Below, in pieces: positions 12,201 through 21,136 of a stretch of DNA of 64,000 bases. The position numbers and the translations under genes were made by a program. The DNA is from Conus ventricosus. Its lineage: Eukaryota; Mollusca; Gastropoda; Neogastropoda; Conidae. The notes under the pieces were generated by a model. The model was not told the DNA's origin, made no database searches, and was given only the letters and a program-made list of their open reading frames with translations. The DNA lies in NCBI GenBank assembly GCA_018398815.1, contig CM031614.1, positions 53,118,168-53,182,167 on the forward strand. The letters are read 5' to 3'. Every line of letters begins with the position of its first letter. Positions within the stretch are counted from its first letter, which is position 1.

Positions 12201-12679
12201 AGATAGTTTTGTTATAGATATTCCTACTGAAGATATTTATAAAGACATGGAAATCGAAGTAGCTAAAGGACATGCGGGATGGTATGATACATCAGATTAC
12301 CCTAAAGATCACCTTTACATTCATCCGTTAATAAGAAGGTTTTAGGAAAGATGAAGGATGAATTATCTGGAAAGGTGATCAAGGAGTATGTGGGTTAAGA
12401 TCGAAAATGTACAGTATTTCGAGCCAGGAGAAAATCATTAAGAAAGCAAAGGGAATATCTCGCAGTGTTGTGCAGTCAAACATATCACATGACAACTACA
12501 AAGAAGCATTGTTTGGCAATAAGACTTTTCATCATGACAACGTAAAACTGCGATCTAATCTACATGAGATCAACACAACTGTTGTAACAAAGAAGTCGTT
12601 AGATAGAACAAACACAAAACGGGTGTTTGTTAATCCGGAGTTTTCATATGCAATTGGGCACTGGAGAACCGTAAAATAA
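9293..12679 (+). pseudogene. polB: Family B DNA polymerase, protein-primed type, of the Polinton
   Basis: This is the replicative polymerase of the element. The N-terminal region starts at ATG 9293 (MAKIYEGQDEFFEGM) and includes a C2H2-like finger near 10150-10210. Exonuclease I is ADFESL (10318-10335). A Cys/His insert with RDHDHISGKFRGAAHSKCN follows (about 10597-10710). Exonuclease II is HNLRGYDSHLI (10754-10786). Exonuclease III, a D-V-x-L-L remnant, lies near 11170-11215. Polymerase motif A is YLDANNLYG with Asp at 11459-11461, motif B is NNSCFGKTMEN (11908-11940), and motif C is YTDTDS (12190-12207). The frame ends at 12679. About ten indels interrupt it (near 9474, 9660, 9990, 10040, 11150, 11460, 11905, 12345 and elsewhere), while every catalytic motif is still readable. 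It converges tail-to-tail with the integrase. Confidence 0.9.
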
Positions 12680-13632
12680 TTAAAGCGGAACAGTGTCTGG
12701 CGGGATTATCTGCAGTTTCTTCCTTCACAAAAGATCTTTGAGGAGCTAGTTGTTTTGTTGTGTCAGTTTCTCGTAAATAATACACGGGCGGATTCATTTT
12801 TACAATTCTTTTTATTTCGTACGGGTCAACACTCCAAATTGGGATCGGTTGCCCTAATGCGAGTGTCCCCTTCTGCTTCTCCCGGTAAATAAAGGTACCT
12901 TACTTTCAAACCAAATGGTAATAGTTTGCTGGGTGTACTGAGTCTTCAGCAACATTTATTGTTTTTCTTTTGATTGCTTGTACTGGTTTTTAGCCCTTTA
13001 AATTCTTCATTATTCATTGCGCCAAAACTGAGGGCAGTCTTCTAACCCATTCTGTGTTGCGAGAATTTGTCAATCAGCTCTCTGTGATACTGGTAAGAAA
13101 AAAGTCTTTCGGCTAACTGTTTGTTAAAGTTTTCAACTAAAGCCTGTGATCTGTGAACTCCTGGAATGCCTCTTTTAATAGTAACTCTATGTTTTAACAA
13201 TAATTGATTCACTTGGCCTTTAAATTCTTTTCCATCATCAACTTGAATCATGCGAGGGTAAGTTAGCGGGCCTCGTTGGTATATTAGTTGTATGGCGACA
13301 GCAACAGCAGAAGCACTCTTTTGTGTTAATGGTTCTGCATCTTTGTATCTTGAAGCTATATCAATGACTGTGAGTGCGTACTTAAATCTTTTTCGTCTAA
13401 TCCTATCAGAGGGTAAATATAGAGAATCCATTTGATGGGTGTCGTTTGGAGTTGTATTCACAAAGTGCGGTCTCTGTATTCGTCTAGGGGCAGGTAAATA
13501 AATTTGCCAAATTGCTTGTTTAGATAACCATTCCTTCGCTGTTTGTTCACTGACTCCAGCTGCTTGGCTTAGCTTTTTAATTGCTGTGATGCCCTTCCAA
13601 TATCCTTTGGGCGAATAATAGATTTTGTTCAT
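12680..13632 (-). pseudogene. int: Retroviral-type DDE integrase of the Polinton (3' part frameshifted)
   Basis: It inserts the element by strand transfer. From ATG 13632 an intact 196-codon stretch carries an N-terminal helical domain with the phrase SQAAGVSEQTAKEWL. The catalytic core follows: Asp69 (HQMDSLYLP), Asp132-133 (QVDDGKEFKG) and Glu167 (ALVENFNKQL), about 35 residues after the second Asp, as in retroviral and Polinton integrases. After a frameshift near 13050 the C-terminal domain is still visible to about 12690, including KVRYLYLPGEAEGDTRIRAT. The total is about 315 codons, a usual length. Its end abuts the polymerase stop. The start is supported by an AT-rich box (AATAAAAA) touching the ATG. 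Confidence 0.88.
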
Positions 13633-13639
13633 TTTTTAT

Positions 13640-14047
13640 TCAGCCAATATTATGCGCAACAAAATACACGACGGTCATACCAACGACAATAAACCCGATT
13701 TCTTGCATCTTTTGTTTTTCTGATGGTTGATAAAAGTCACTGAATTTTGGTGGGGGCAATGTCTGGACCGGTTTGCCTGTTACTAGATAATATTGTTTTA
13801 TTGCTTGATCAACATCTTTAAATATGTAAGCTGCATGCCCCTGTCTTTTCAGTGTGTCATTAATAAAATCTAACTGCTCAAGTCTCTGCCTTTCATAGGC
13901 GTCTTGTGCAGCTGCTAGTTCCTCCATAGCTTTGTTATGTCTTTTTCTCTCGCTGTCATCCCGCAGTTTACTAAATGCAAAATTACTGCCGCTAAAAGCA
14001 AGCGCATTCACCACAGCGCCGCCTATCATTATTGCGAGTGAAGCCAT
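13640..14047 (-). CDS. Small membrane protein of the Polinton (135 aa)
   Basis: Intact frame. An N-terminal small-residue hydrophobic stretch (MASLAIMIGGAVVNALAFSG) is followed by a charged helical middle rich in R, E, Q and A that could form a coiled coil. The C-terminal membrane helix is IGFIVVGMTVVYFVAH. The start at 14047 is chosen because CATTTATAAAAA touches the ATG. It ends 7 bases before the integrase start, so the two probably share a transcript. Family not recognised; a virion membrane or scaffold role is a guess. Confidence 0.7.
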   Translation of the reverse strand: MASLAIMIGGAVVNALAFSGSNFAFSKLRDDSERKRHNKAMEELAAAQDAYERQRLEQLDFINDTLKRQGHAAYIFKDVDQAIKQYYLVTGKPVQTLPPPKFSDFYQPSEKQKMQEIGFIVVGMTVVYFVAHNIG

Positions 14048-14071
14048 TTTTTATAAATGTAATTTTTTTTC

Positions 14072-14302
14072 TTACATATTTATATTGTCTGGAATTATTC
14101 CTTGCTTAACTAGAAAATCTTTCGTAGCAAACGAAGCTGCAATAATAGCAATCAGTTTTGCTGAATCCTCAAAGTCTAGTTTGCCAAGATCTGCTGGTTT
14201 AATTCTTAACAGGCTTTTACCAAGCATTGAGTATCCTACACTTAGTCCTCCAATAACAGCAGAATGGTATACAAGGTTAGCAACAGTTTTTTCGGTGCTC
14301 AT
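14072..14302 (-). CDS. Small Polinton protein with two hydrophobic segments (76 aa)
   Basis: Intact frame starting at 14302 directly after TTTATAAAA. It has one hydrophobic stretch near residues 14-28 (SAVIGGLSVGYSMLG) and a second near residues 48-58 (KLIAIIAASFA). No known domain is visible. It is followed by the 135-aa membrane-protein gene after 24 bases, in the same minus-strand group as the integrase. It could be a small membrane or holin-like protein, but there is no direct support for that. Confidence 0.6.
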   Translation of the reverse strand: MSTEKTVANLVYHSAVIGGLSVGYSMLGKSLLRIKPADLGKLDFEDSAKLIAIIAASFATKDFLVKQGIIPDNINM

Positions 14303-14338
14303 TTTTATAAAATAAAATAATTATAATTATTAAAAAAC
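14303..14338. promoter_or_regulatory. Divergent AT-only promoter region
   Basis: 36 bases of nearly pure A/T separate divergent starts (minus 14302, plus 14339). TTTATAAAA lies on the minus side and TTATTAAAAAAC on the plus side. Confidence 0.45.
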
Positions 14339-14782
14339 ATGAACAGCGATGATCTACTACAGCTACAAGGCAGCCTAAACCTTCCTGAACTTATGAATGA
14401 CCAAGTTGATGATCAAGCTATTATGCCCAAAAAGGAGAGGCTGTATTCTTTGGCAGCATGTGGGAAAACAAAACAGTTCCTCGGAACTGAATTCAGCATA
14501 GAACAGATTCAACAAATGTCACCGCAAGACATTTTAAAGTATCATAACAGGTATGAAGCGCAGCTGGGGTCTAGAATGGTGAAAAGTGTGGGGCAAACGG
14601 TTCTTAGTTTGTACACTAAACTAGTCAGTAGATTTGCTCCCATTGATTCTGAACAAGATCTTACGTATGATTTAACGCAAGATCCAGTTTTAACAAAGTC
14701 ATTAGAGTCTCTAGGATGTGATCTATACTACAGATTTGGAACATTGTTAATCGCCAGTAATCATGGGATTAATAACTTTTAA
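14339..14782 (+). CDS. Unknown Polinton protein (147 aa, possibly longer)
   Basis: A clean frame from ATG 14339 (MNSDDLLQLQGSLNLPEL) to 14782. It is acidic and helical at the N-terminus, with a central EFSIEQIQQMSPQDILKYHN, and ends LLIASNHGINNF. One base out of phase at the end, the sequence stays open (GLITFNHIDF and on to about 14896), so the true product may be longer and overlap the next gene. I do not recognise the family. It is the first of three plus-strand small genes at the right end. Confidence 0.65.
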   Translation: MNSDDLLQLQGSLNLPELMNDQVDDQAIMPKKERLYSLAACGKTKQFLGTEFSIEQIQQMSPQDILKYHNRYEAQLGSRMVKSVGQTVLSLYTKLVSRFAPIDSEQDLTYDLTQDPVLTKSLESLGCDLYYRFGTLLIASNHGINNF

Positions 14783-14808
14783 TCATATAGATTTTATTTC
14801 CCTTCAAA

Positions 14809-15276
14809 ATGAACGATCTGGAAAATCAGCAGAACCAGAAAACACTGAATCAGGTGGAGAAAGTAACCCAGAAAACGCTGAATCAGGCGGAGAGCATTAA
14901 AAATCCTGGGCGTGTTGAAGCAGGAAGAAAATTAGCAGAGTGGAACAGACAAAAAAAATTAATGTTACAGAATATGACTCATCATGAAAACATAACACCT
15001 CCAACGCCAGAACAAGTTGATTCAATGCCAGCTATAAAAACTCCATGTGATTCAAGGGCCCCAAAGTCTTCATGGAATATTGAACTTAAAACTGTTGCCA
15101 TTTTTGGCGCCCTTGCTGCTGTTGGGGGCAGTTATTATGGCTATAAAATATATACACAATGGCAACAGAAACGAAAGAAGTTAAAACAACCTGAACCGTT
15201 AAATACAGAAAAAGACAACTGCACGCCAAAACCGCCAATAACAAAGCATCATTTTGATCCATTTATAATGGAATAA
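14809..15276 (+). CDS. Single-pass membrane protein of the Polinton (155 aa)
   Basis: Intact frame. The N-terminus is hydrophilic and glutamine/asparagine-rich with an internal tandem repeat (QKTLNQVE, QKTLNQAE), followed by a basic stretch. One transmembrane helix follows (VAIFGALAAVGGSYYGYKI, about residues 102-120), then a lysine-rich and proline-rich tail. This layout suggests a type II or tail-exposed membrane protein, perhaps of an internal virion membrane. No family recognised. It lies 26 bases after the preceding gene. Confidence 0.65.
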   Translation: MNDLENQQNQKTLNQVEKVTQKTLNQAESIKNPGRVEAGRKLAEWNRQKKLMLQNMTHHENITPPTPEQVDSMPAIKTPCDSRAPKSSWNIELKTVAIFGALAAVGGSYYGYKIYTQWQQKRKKLKQPEPLNTEKDNCTPKPPITKHHFDPFIME

Positions 15277-15305
15277 TATTTTAAAATTTTTTATAAAAAT
15301 AGATC

Positions 15306-15524
15306 ATGGCGTATTATAAAATGATGAAGTCAATAAATAAAGACCTGGAGTCTATAAAAGACATTTCCATAGACCCGAATTGTAATCAATGCGGTTGCTT
15401 CGGATGTAAGACCTTCCTTAAAATCTATGCAGAAAACGCTGAGCAAGACATCCTCAACGATGACGCGTTTTTTGAGGCGTATGTGTACTATATTAGACAT
15501 CTACTATTTAAGATAAAAACATAG
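15306..15524 (+). CDS. Small cysteine-cluster protein of the Polinton (72 aa)
   Basis: Intact frame starting at 15306, five bases after TTTATAAAAAT. It has a compact cysteine cluster (CNQCGCFGCKTF, residues about 26-37) that could bind zinc, then an acidic stretch and an aromatic/basic C-terminus (YVYYIRHLLFKIKT). No family recognised. It is the last gene before the terminal repeat array. Confidence 0.6.
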   Translation: MAYYKMMKSINKDLESIKDISIDPNCNQCGCFGCKTFLKIYAENAEQDILNDDAFFEAYVYYIRHLLFKIKT

Positions 15525-15550
15525 ATTGTATTTTTTGATAATTATAAGAT

Positions 15551-15788
15551 AACTTAAATACAAACTTGGTTGTACTTAAAGGATGACTTAATCAAGAACT
15601 TATTAAGAACTTGATCAAGAACTTAATTAAAAACTTAATCAAGAACTTATTAAGAACTTATTAAAAACTTAGAAGTAACTTAAGTAAGAACTTGGGGATA
15701 ACTTGAGAATGACTTAAGGACAACTTAGAAGTAACTTAAGTAAGAACTTAAGAATAACTTGTTAAAAACTTAGAAGGAACTTGAGTGT
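15551..15788. repeat. ACTTAAG-type 11-12 bp direct-repeat array at the element's right edge
   Basis: About 21 degenerate copies of an ACTTA(A/G)nnAAGA unit follow one another with 11 or 12 bp spacing. The array starts right after the last Polinton gene and stops sharply at a G-rich minisatellite. It is probably a subterminal repeat region of the transposon; no matching left-hand array is visible in this window. Confidence 0.75.
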
Positions 15789-16016
15789 TTGCATGCGTGG
15801 GTGGGGGTGGGGCAGGTGGGGGTGGGGGGTGTGCATGCGTGGGGGCAGGACAAACAAACAACAAACACAAACAAACAACAAACACACAATAGACAGTCCG
15901 GGGTGGGGGTGGAGGGACGTGCGTGCGTGGGGTGGGGGTGGGAGGACGTGCGTGCGTGGGGTGGGGGTGGGGGGACGTGCGTGCGTGGGTGGGGGTGGGG
16001 GGACGTGCGTGTGTGT
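15789..16016. repeat. G-rich minisatellite
   Basis: Irregular units of about 29-30 bp carry GTGCGTGCGTGG followed by GGTGGGGGTGGG. The plus strand has many runs of four or five G, so quadruplex folding is possible. Confidence 0.8.
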
Positions 16017-16118
16017 GCGGCAGCCAAAAAAGTTGAAGCAGGACGTTGAAGCGAAGCAGTGAAGCCAGTAATCACAGCAATATATACAAAGTCATAAAGT
16101 GCTTGGTGAAAATTCAAG

Positions 16119-16323
16119 GCAGTCAACTCTAAACAAACCCGACCGCTCCTGCATTAGCAGTATCTAAAAATAGATCTTACGTCAGTGGTAGCTCGTGCGC
16201 TTTCTAGGTTAAACAGGCGAGCTCGCCTGATTGACCCAGTATTGCTTGGGTGCTTTCTAGCCGTCTTACAGTGCGCGCGCACTGTTAGCTAAAGCAGTCA
16301 ACTCTAAACAAACCCGACCGCTC
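16119..16323. repeat. 30-bp direct repeats flanking two perfect palindromes
   Basis: An identical 30-base sequence beginning GCAGTCAACTCTAAAC occurs at 16119-16148 and 16294-16323. Between them lie CAGGCGAGCTCGCCTG (16214-16229) and ACAGTGCGCGCGCACTGT (16268-16285), both perfect palindromes, plus a repeated GCTTTCTAG. The block could be the footprint of a small transposon or a duplicated regulatory region. Confidence 0.7.
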
Positions 16324-19221
16324 GCGCTAACGACACCTGGCGCGCTGTCAACCTGAAATGAATACACCCCCCCACCCCCACCCCTCACCTGGCAAGCCCA
16401 GTCTCTCGCTTTAATTGATTTTTTGGTCGCGCGTCTCGCTGTGTCAGCCTATCTGTTACACATAGTTTTGTAGGTTGTAGTACATCCGTCATTGTATATT
16501 TGAAGCATTTATATGAAGATAGTGCTAGCCACACACTACTCCTCTCCATACTGGTAGATGTACTAAGGTCTGCCTAACCCTATCTAGTTTGTTTGCCAGA
16601 ACATTCAAAATCGCCATTCAGTTGCATAAGGGCACACTTAAAGGCAGATGAACTATTAGAAGTAGAAAAGTATACACATCTTAATACACAAATCAGCTTG
16701 CCCCATAAACACTGAATCTGTAGTTAACAATCAATCAAGTCACGAATCAGCCGTGTTACCTTCGCCTTAAGAAATGAACGCTGTGCGGGCAGACATGTGA
16801 ATAGTTAGCTTGCCTTCACTAACTAACTCAACTAATTCTTTCAACAAATACTCTAAACATGCAGTTAAAATAAACTTATGGCCTCGAATAACAAACCTGT
16901 TCTTCAGTAACGTTTTAGCCATTTTAAAATAACACAATTAAAACACAGTGGTCACACCAGGGCGCAATCAAAACACAGCCTTCTTTGTGCAGTAGCTCCA
17001 ACACAATGACGGCCCGGGTCGTGCCACGTCGACAGCCTCGATCTGATGGCAATCTAGACTTTTCCAAATGTGGTGCAACCCAACTGAGTGCGTTTCGTTT
17101 AAACAGCACAGGCTAGGTGCAAACTGCCGCGAGCCGTAAATTAAGTGATCAGATTTCAGCCCCGTGTACAAAGTTTGTAGGTGGAAATTAGTCAGAAGAA
17201 GTGTGCGAATTTTATGTCATTTAATTGAGAGAGAGAAAGAGTGTGTGTGTGTGTGTCTGTCTGCCCGCCTCTCTGTCTGTCTGTCTGTCTCTCTCTGTCT
17301 CTCTCTTCTCTGTCTGCCGGTGATTCTCCTCTCTCTTCCGCCACAGGAAAAGGCGGCTTTCAGGCCACTTTTGCCCAAAAACACGGTGGTTGAGCAAGTG
17401 AGCCAGAATCGGTGTTTATACGTTCTCTACTTGGCATTTATGCAGTCTGATGCGACTGCTTATCAATTAAAGAAGTATTTTGCTAAAATCTGTAAAGTTA
17501 TTTAGGAAATTCTTTCAGGAGATGGTGATTTCTTTAATTATATAAATTCAAGAATCAGGGAGTTCTAGACATTAGCAGCTCTGTTATTAGAACGCTTTTT
17601 ATGCTTGTCAGTGTTGTGATGCTGAGTATGTGCTTTAACTTGTCTGTTTTGCGTTTTCAACTGTATCTTTAAAAGAATTTTTTTAAGTGCACATCCTTTA
17701 CTTTAATATGAGTATACATTTGGTCTACATGTCATTCTTAATCATGACTATATATTCTACTCATGTCACAACAGTTCTTTACATTTAGAAATTGGTTTTC
17801 ATGAATAAATTAACTTATTACTCAAATGTAAATGGAACAAGTGATTGCATACTCTTAGCTCTTAGCTTTCTACACTCTGGTTTCCAATTAATATATTAGT
17901 GTATGCTTTTAATGCGACACATGTACTTTGTCAGTTGCTCAGTTCTTAAAATTGGAAACTTGGCTGTATAAGGATTGTCCTTAGTCAAAACTGTAGTGTG
18001 AATTAGATGATATTTGGTCAAATAAGAAAATCAGATAATCTTTGAGTGTTGAACTAGATTTTTTTTTTTTTTTTTTAAACCAACACTTTTATAGGAAAAG
18101 AAATCATTGGAATATGCTGAGAATTGAACTTTTATTTATTTATTTATTTTTTTGCCGTTAAAGAATTTTAAAACTCAGATTGGTGTGAGTGAGTGTGGTG
18201 ATATCCCTGTTGTTAATGGCACATGTTTGGCATATATTTTATACAGTTTTGTCCTTCATCTGTCTAAAGCTATGTTTACCCCTGAATTAATCTCACCTGT
18301 AAGAAAAAAAAAAAAACAACTTTAATAATGTGATCAAAACAAAACAAAACAAACAAATCATGTTTTAGTGTATTATACCTTAGAGATTGTCCAGGCAAAT
18401 TTTGTCAGAAACTTAAGAAAGTACTTTGAAGCCATGGATACTTTCAGAACAAGAGCCTAGAGATAACTGGGGGATTACTTTCAACTCCTCTACTGCTGCT
18501 GCTGTTTCCACAACAACTGCTACTACTACTATTAATATTACTACAAAGTCTCTGTTACTGCTACTTCTACAACTACTATACTGGTACTCTTGTACTACTT
18601 ATATAAATAATGATAATAATCATGATATTAATTGGATTTTGATAAGTGCTAGTCTAGACAGTTGTCTTTGTTGTGATAAAAGAAAGTAAACCCACACTTG
18701 TAGTTTCTGTGTATAATGGAAGCATTGTTTCAGAAGAATGATCAAGAGGTAGACAGTATGGTTAAGAGAGTAACATGAAAACTGTGCAGAAAACATTTGC
18801 CTTTGTCCATTTCCTGTTTGTGATATTGCAAGGTTCACTAGATGATGTAGAAGATGATGCAAGCAAAATAAAATATTAGTATTGCTGGTGATCAGTCATC
18901 TCTAGTTGTGTTAATTTATTTAGTTGCATGCATCTATCATAAACCCATAGACTTTCTGTCCATTTCAGTTCCCCCACCCACCCCCATCCCATCCATCCTT
19001 TTTCAAGTTCTGTCAATTTTCTGTCAAAAAAAAGTGAAATTTGATCTAAAATATAACCTTGCTCACATAGTTCGGCAGGGAAAAAGTGAACAGTATGCAT
19101 GGTTATAATAAATTTGAGAAAGAAAGGGACAGAATATGGCATGCAATGAAAGAATAATCATAGAAATAACTTACAAAATAAACCATGAACAACTATCCGG
19201 ACTTGAAAGAAATAACCAAGT
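16324..19221. other. Intergenic or 5' region of the reductase gene; no confirmed exon
   Basis: The sequence has microsatellite patches (GT/CTGT near 17240-17310, poly-T at 18059-18076). One possible small exon lies at 17347-17505, with a good pyrimidine tract and CAG before it and a 52-codon open frame ending at TAG. Nothing identifies that frame. The first exon and promoter of the reductase gene should lie here or further left, but I cannot place them. Confidence 0.35.
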
Positions 19222-19553
19222 AAACCCCTGTGTGCAGAGCATTCCAGTGCTGATTGGAGTTGTGGTATAGTTGATGGCCATGAATGAAATAACAAAGTGA
19301 AAACCCCTGTGTGCAGAGCATTCCAGTGCTGATTGGAGTTGTGGTATAGTTGATGGCCATGAATGAAATAACAAAGTGAAAACCCCTGTGTGCAGAGCAT
19401 TCCAGTGCTGATTGGAGTTGTGGTATAGTTGATGGCCATGAATGAAATAACAAAGTGAAAACCCCTGTGTGCAGAGCATTCCAGTGCTGATTGGAGTTGT
19501 GGTATAGTTGATGGACATGAATGAAATAACAAAGTGAAAACCCCTGTGTGCAG
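19222..19553. repeat. 79-bp tandem repeat copying the next exon's splice acceptor
   Basis: Four units start at 19222, 19301, 19380 and 19459. The fifth period (19538) runs into the genuine exon. Each unit holds CCCCTGTGTGCAG followed by the first bases of the exon (AGCATTCCAGTGCTGAT), then diverges and meets an in-frame TAG after about ten codons. Confidence 0.92.
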
Positions 19554-19700
19554 AGCATCCCAGTGCTGATAGGAGTTGCTGTCGTAGGAGCAACAGCCAT
19601 CCTGGCCAAGATCTTTCTGTTCGGGGACCGGAAGAAGAAGGCCCCCGTGACCCTCAAAGATCCCACGGTCAAATACCCCCTGAAGCTGGTCGATAGAGAG
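19554..19700 (+). CDS. CYB5R: CYB5R exon: membrane anchor and start of the FAD domain
   Basis: 49 codons. A hydrophobic segment ([20 protein letters not shown]) is followed by a basic KKK and then [18 protein letters not shown], the family's first conserved block. The acceptor is TGTGTGCAG and the donor GAG|GTGGGT. Because the anchor starts at the exon's first residue, the missing first exon probably codes for only a few residues. Confidence 0.93.
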
Positions 19701-20804
19701 GTGGGTGGACCTTTGAGTTGCTTTAAAAGTTATTGCCGTCTGTTACCAGTCTGTCAATCTCTTTTTCTCTTCAGTTGATGTGTAATGATTGGTTGCGTTA
19801 CCACTTGTTGGAATGCTGCCTTTGGTTCTTTGATCATATGGTGTGAATGTACCTGCCTCCCATTTTGTTTCACCAACTGTGGTCTTATTCATTATTTTTA
19901 GAATCTAGGGAAATGAAATTGTGTGACCGCATTCACATTACACACCACACAGCTGCAGAGCTTACTCTAGAACGCGGGATTTGTACAGTCCCCCGAAAAT
20001 CTGTTCCTTTCCGCAATTATGGAGTCTTAAAGCGGGCAGACACCTGCACAGTTGCAGGACTGCCCGCCCTGTTCACTGATCGTTGCGGGCGCTCGTTTGT
20101 CGTCTGCTTGAAAAACTGAAACTAGAACTGAGCAGGAGCGAACAATTTCTTGATATTTCATTGGCTGTTGACGAGAAGTTGCGAGAGTTTAAGACGCCAT
20201 GTTGGGTATTTTCCAAAATGAAGCATGCACCCACCCTATTTGACTTCAACTTTCGTGGAAGAAAAGTGGAAAAAAAAAGAAAGATTCTGTGCCATGCGAG
20301 GGTGGAGAAGGTCATGAAGAAACCGCGACTACATCCAAAAGCTTGGAGAAGCAGCCCGAAAAGAGTGCCAGTGCAAGGGAACACCGGTTTCAAGACGATT
20401 GGCTGAAGAAGTGGCTCGGAGGGGGGGGGGGGGGGGAGGGGTGCCCCCCTTTTTTTGATATGAGGGGGGGACTGCCCCCCTTTTTGAAAAATCCTAGATT
20501 AAGCTCTGCAGCTGAATGCAACATACCTTATTACATGCATCAGAAAACCACAACTCACAAACCACATCATGTACACACATGTGCGCGCACACACACATCA
20601 CACCCCATCACACCACACCACAACACAAAACACAGTAGTAGCAGAAGCGAACACAGCATGCCACAAAACCACATAGCACTCACATGGAAAAATACATGTG
20701 CGCACAAATCACAACATAACAGGATATAACACAACACATATCACGAATTTTCAACAACACTCATACTCTCTCACAGACAGGCAGACATACATACACTCAC
20801 ACAC

Positions 20805-20869
<65 letters not shown>

Positions 20870-21104
20870 CACACACACACACACTCGATGCAACACGCAG
20901 TGGACACCACAAAACCATACTCTCACACACACATACAAAGATGCACACATTACTTCACACACACTCTCTCTCTCACACACTACACACATAAGACATACAC
21001 ATCAAAACACATACACACACTCTCACACATACACTGGGAACAAATTCGACACATACCCTTACAAGACACACATACACACAAACATTTACACCTATGCATG
21101 CACT

Positions 21105-21136
<32 letters not shown>

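Larger units (their letters stand above)
2700..15790. mobile_element. Polinton/Maverick (adintovirus-like) virus-derived DNA transposon, degraded
   Basis: The block has the hallmark Polinton set. It combines a protein-primed-type family B DNA polymerase, a DDE integrase of retroviral type and an A32-type packaging ATPase. A capsid-like gene and a string of small membrane-protein genes pack tightly on both strands. Genes are separated by tens of bases and preceded by similar TATA-like boxes. The right edge is an ACTTAAG-rich direct-repeat array. The left edge and a matching terminal inverted repeat are not visible, so the element is either truncated on the left or continues beyond the window. 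An adenain-type protease was not recognised. Large genes carry many indels, while the genes from 13.0 to 15.5 kb are mostly intact. Confidence 0.85.

Noticed and set aside
13932..14315. A 127-codon plus-strand frame
   Set aside because: It is antisense to the two small minus-strand membrane genes, which have better starts, upstream boxes and composition.
15551..15788. CRISPR array
   Set aside because: Units are only 11-12 bp with no unique spacers, and the context is a eukaryotic transposon.
17347..17505. First coding exon of the reductase
   Set aside because: It has a good acceptor but ends in a stop codon and shows no anchor or family sequence; kept only as a remark.
19158..19672. Minus-strand frames of 120-160 codons with an internal peptide repeat
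   Set aside because: They are antisense readings of the 79-bp acceptor minisatellite and the real reductase exon.
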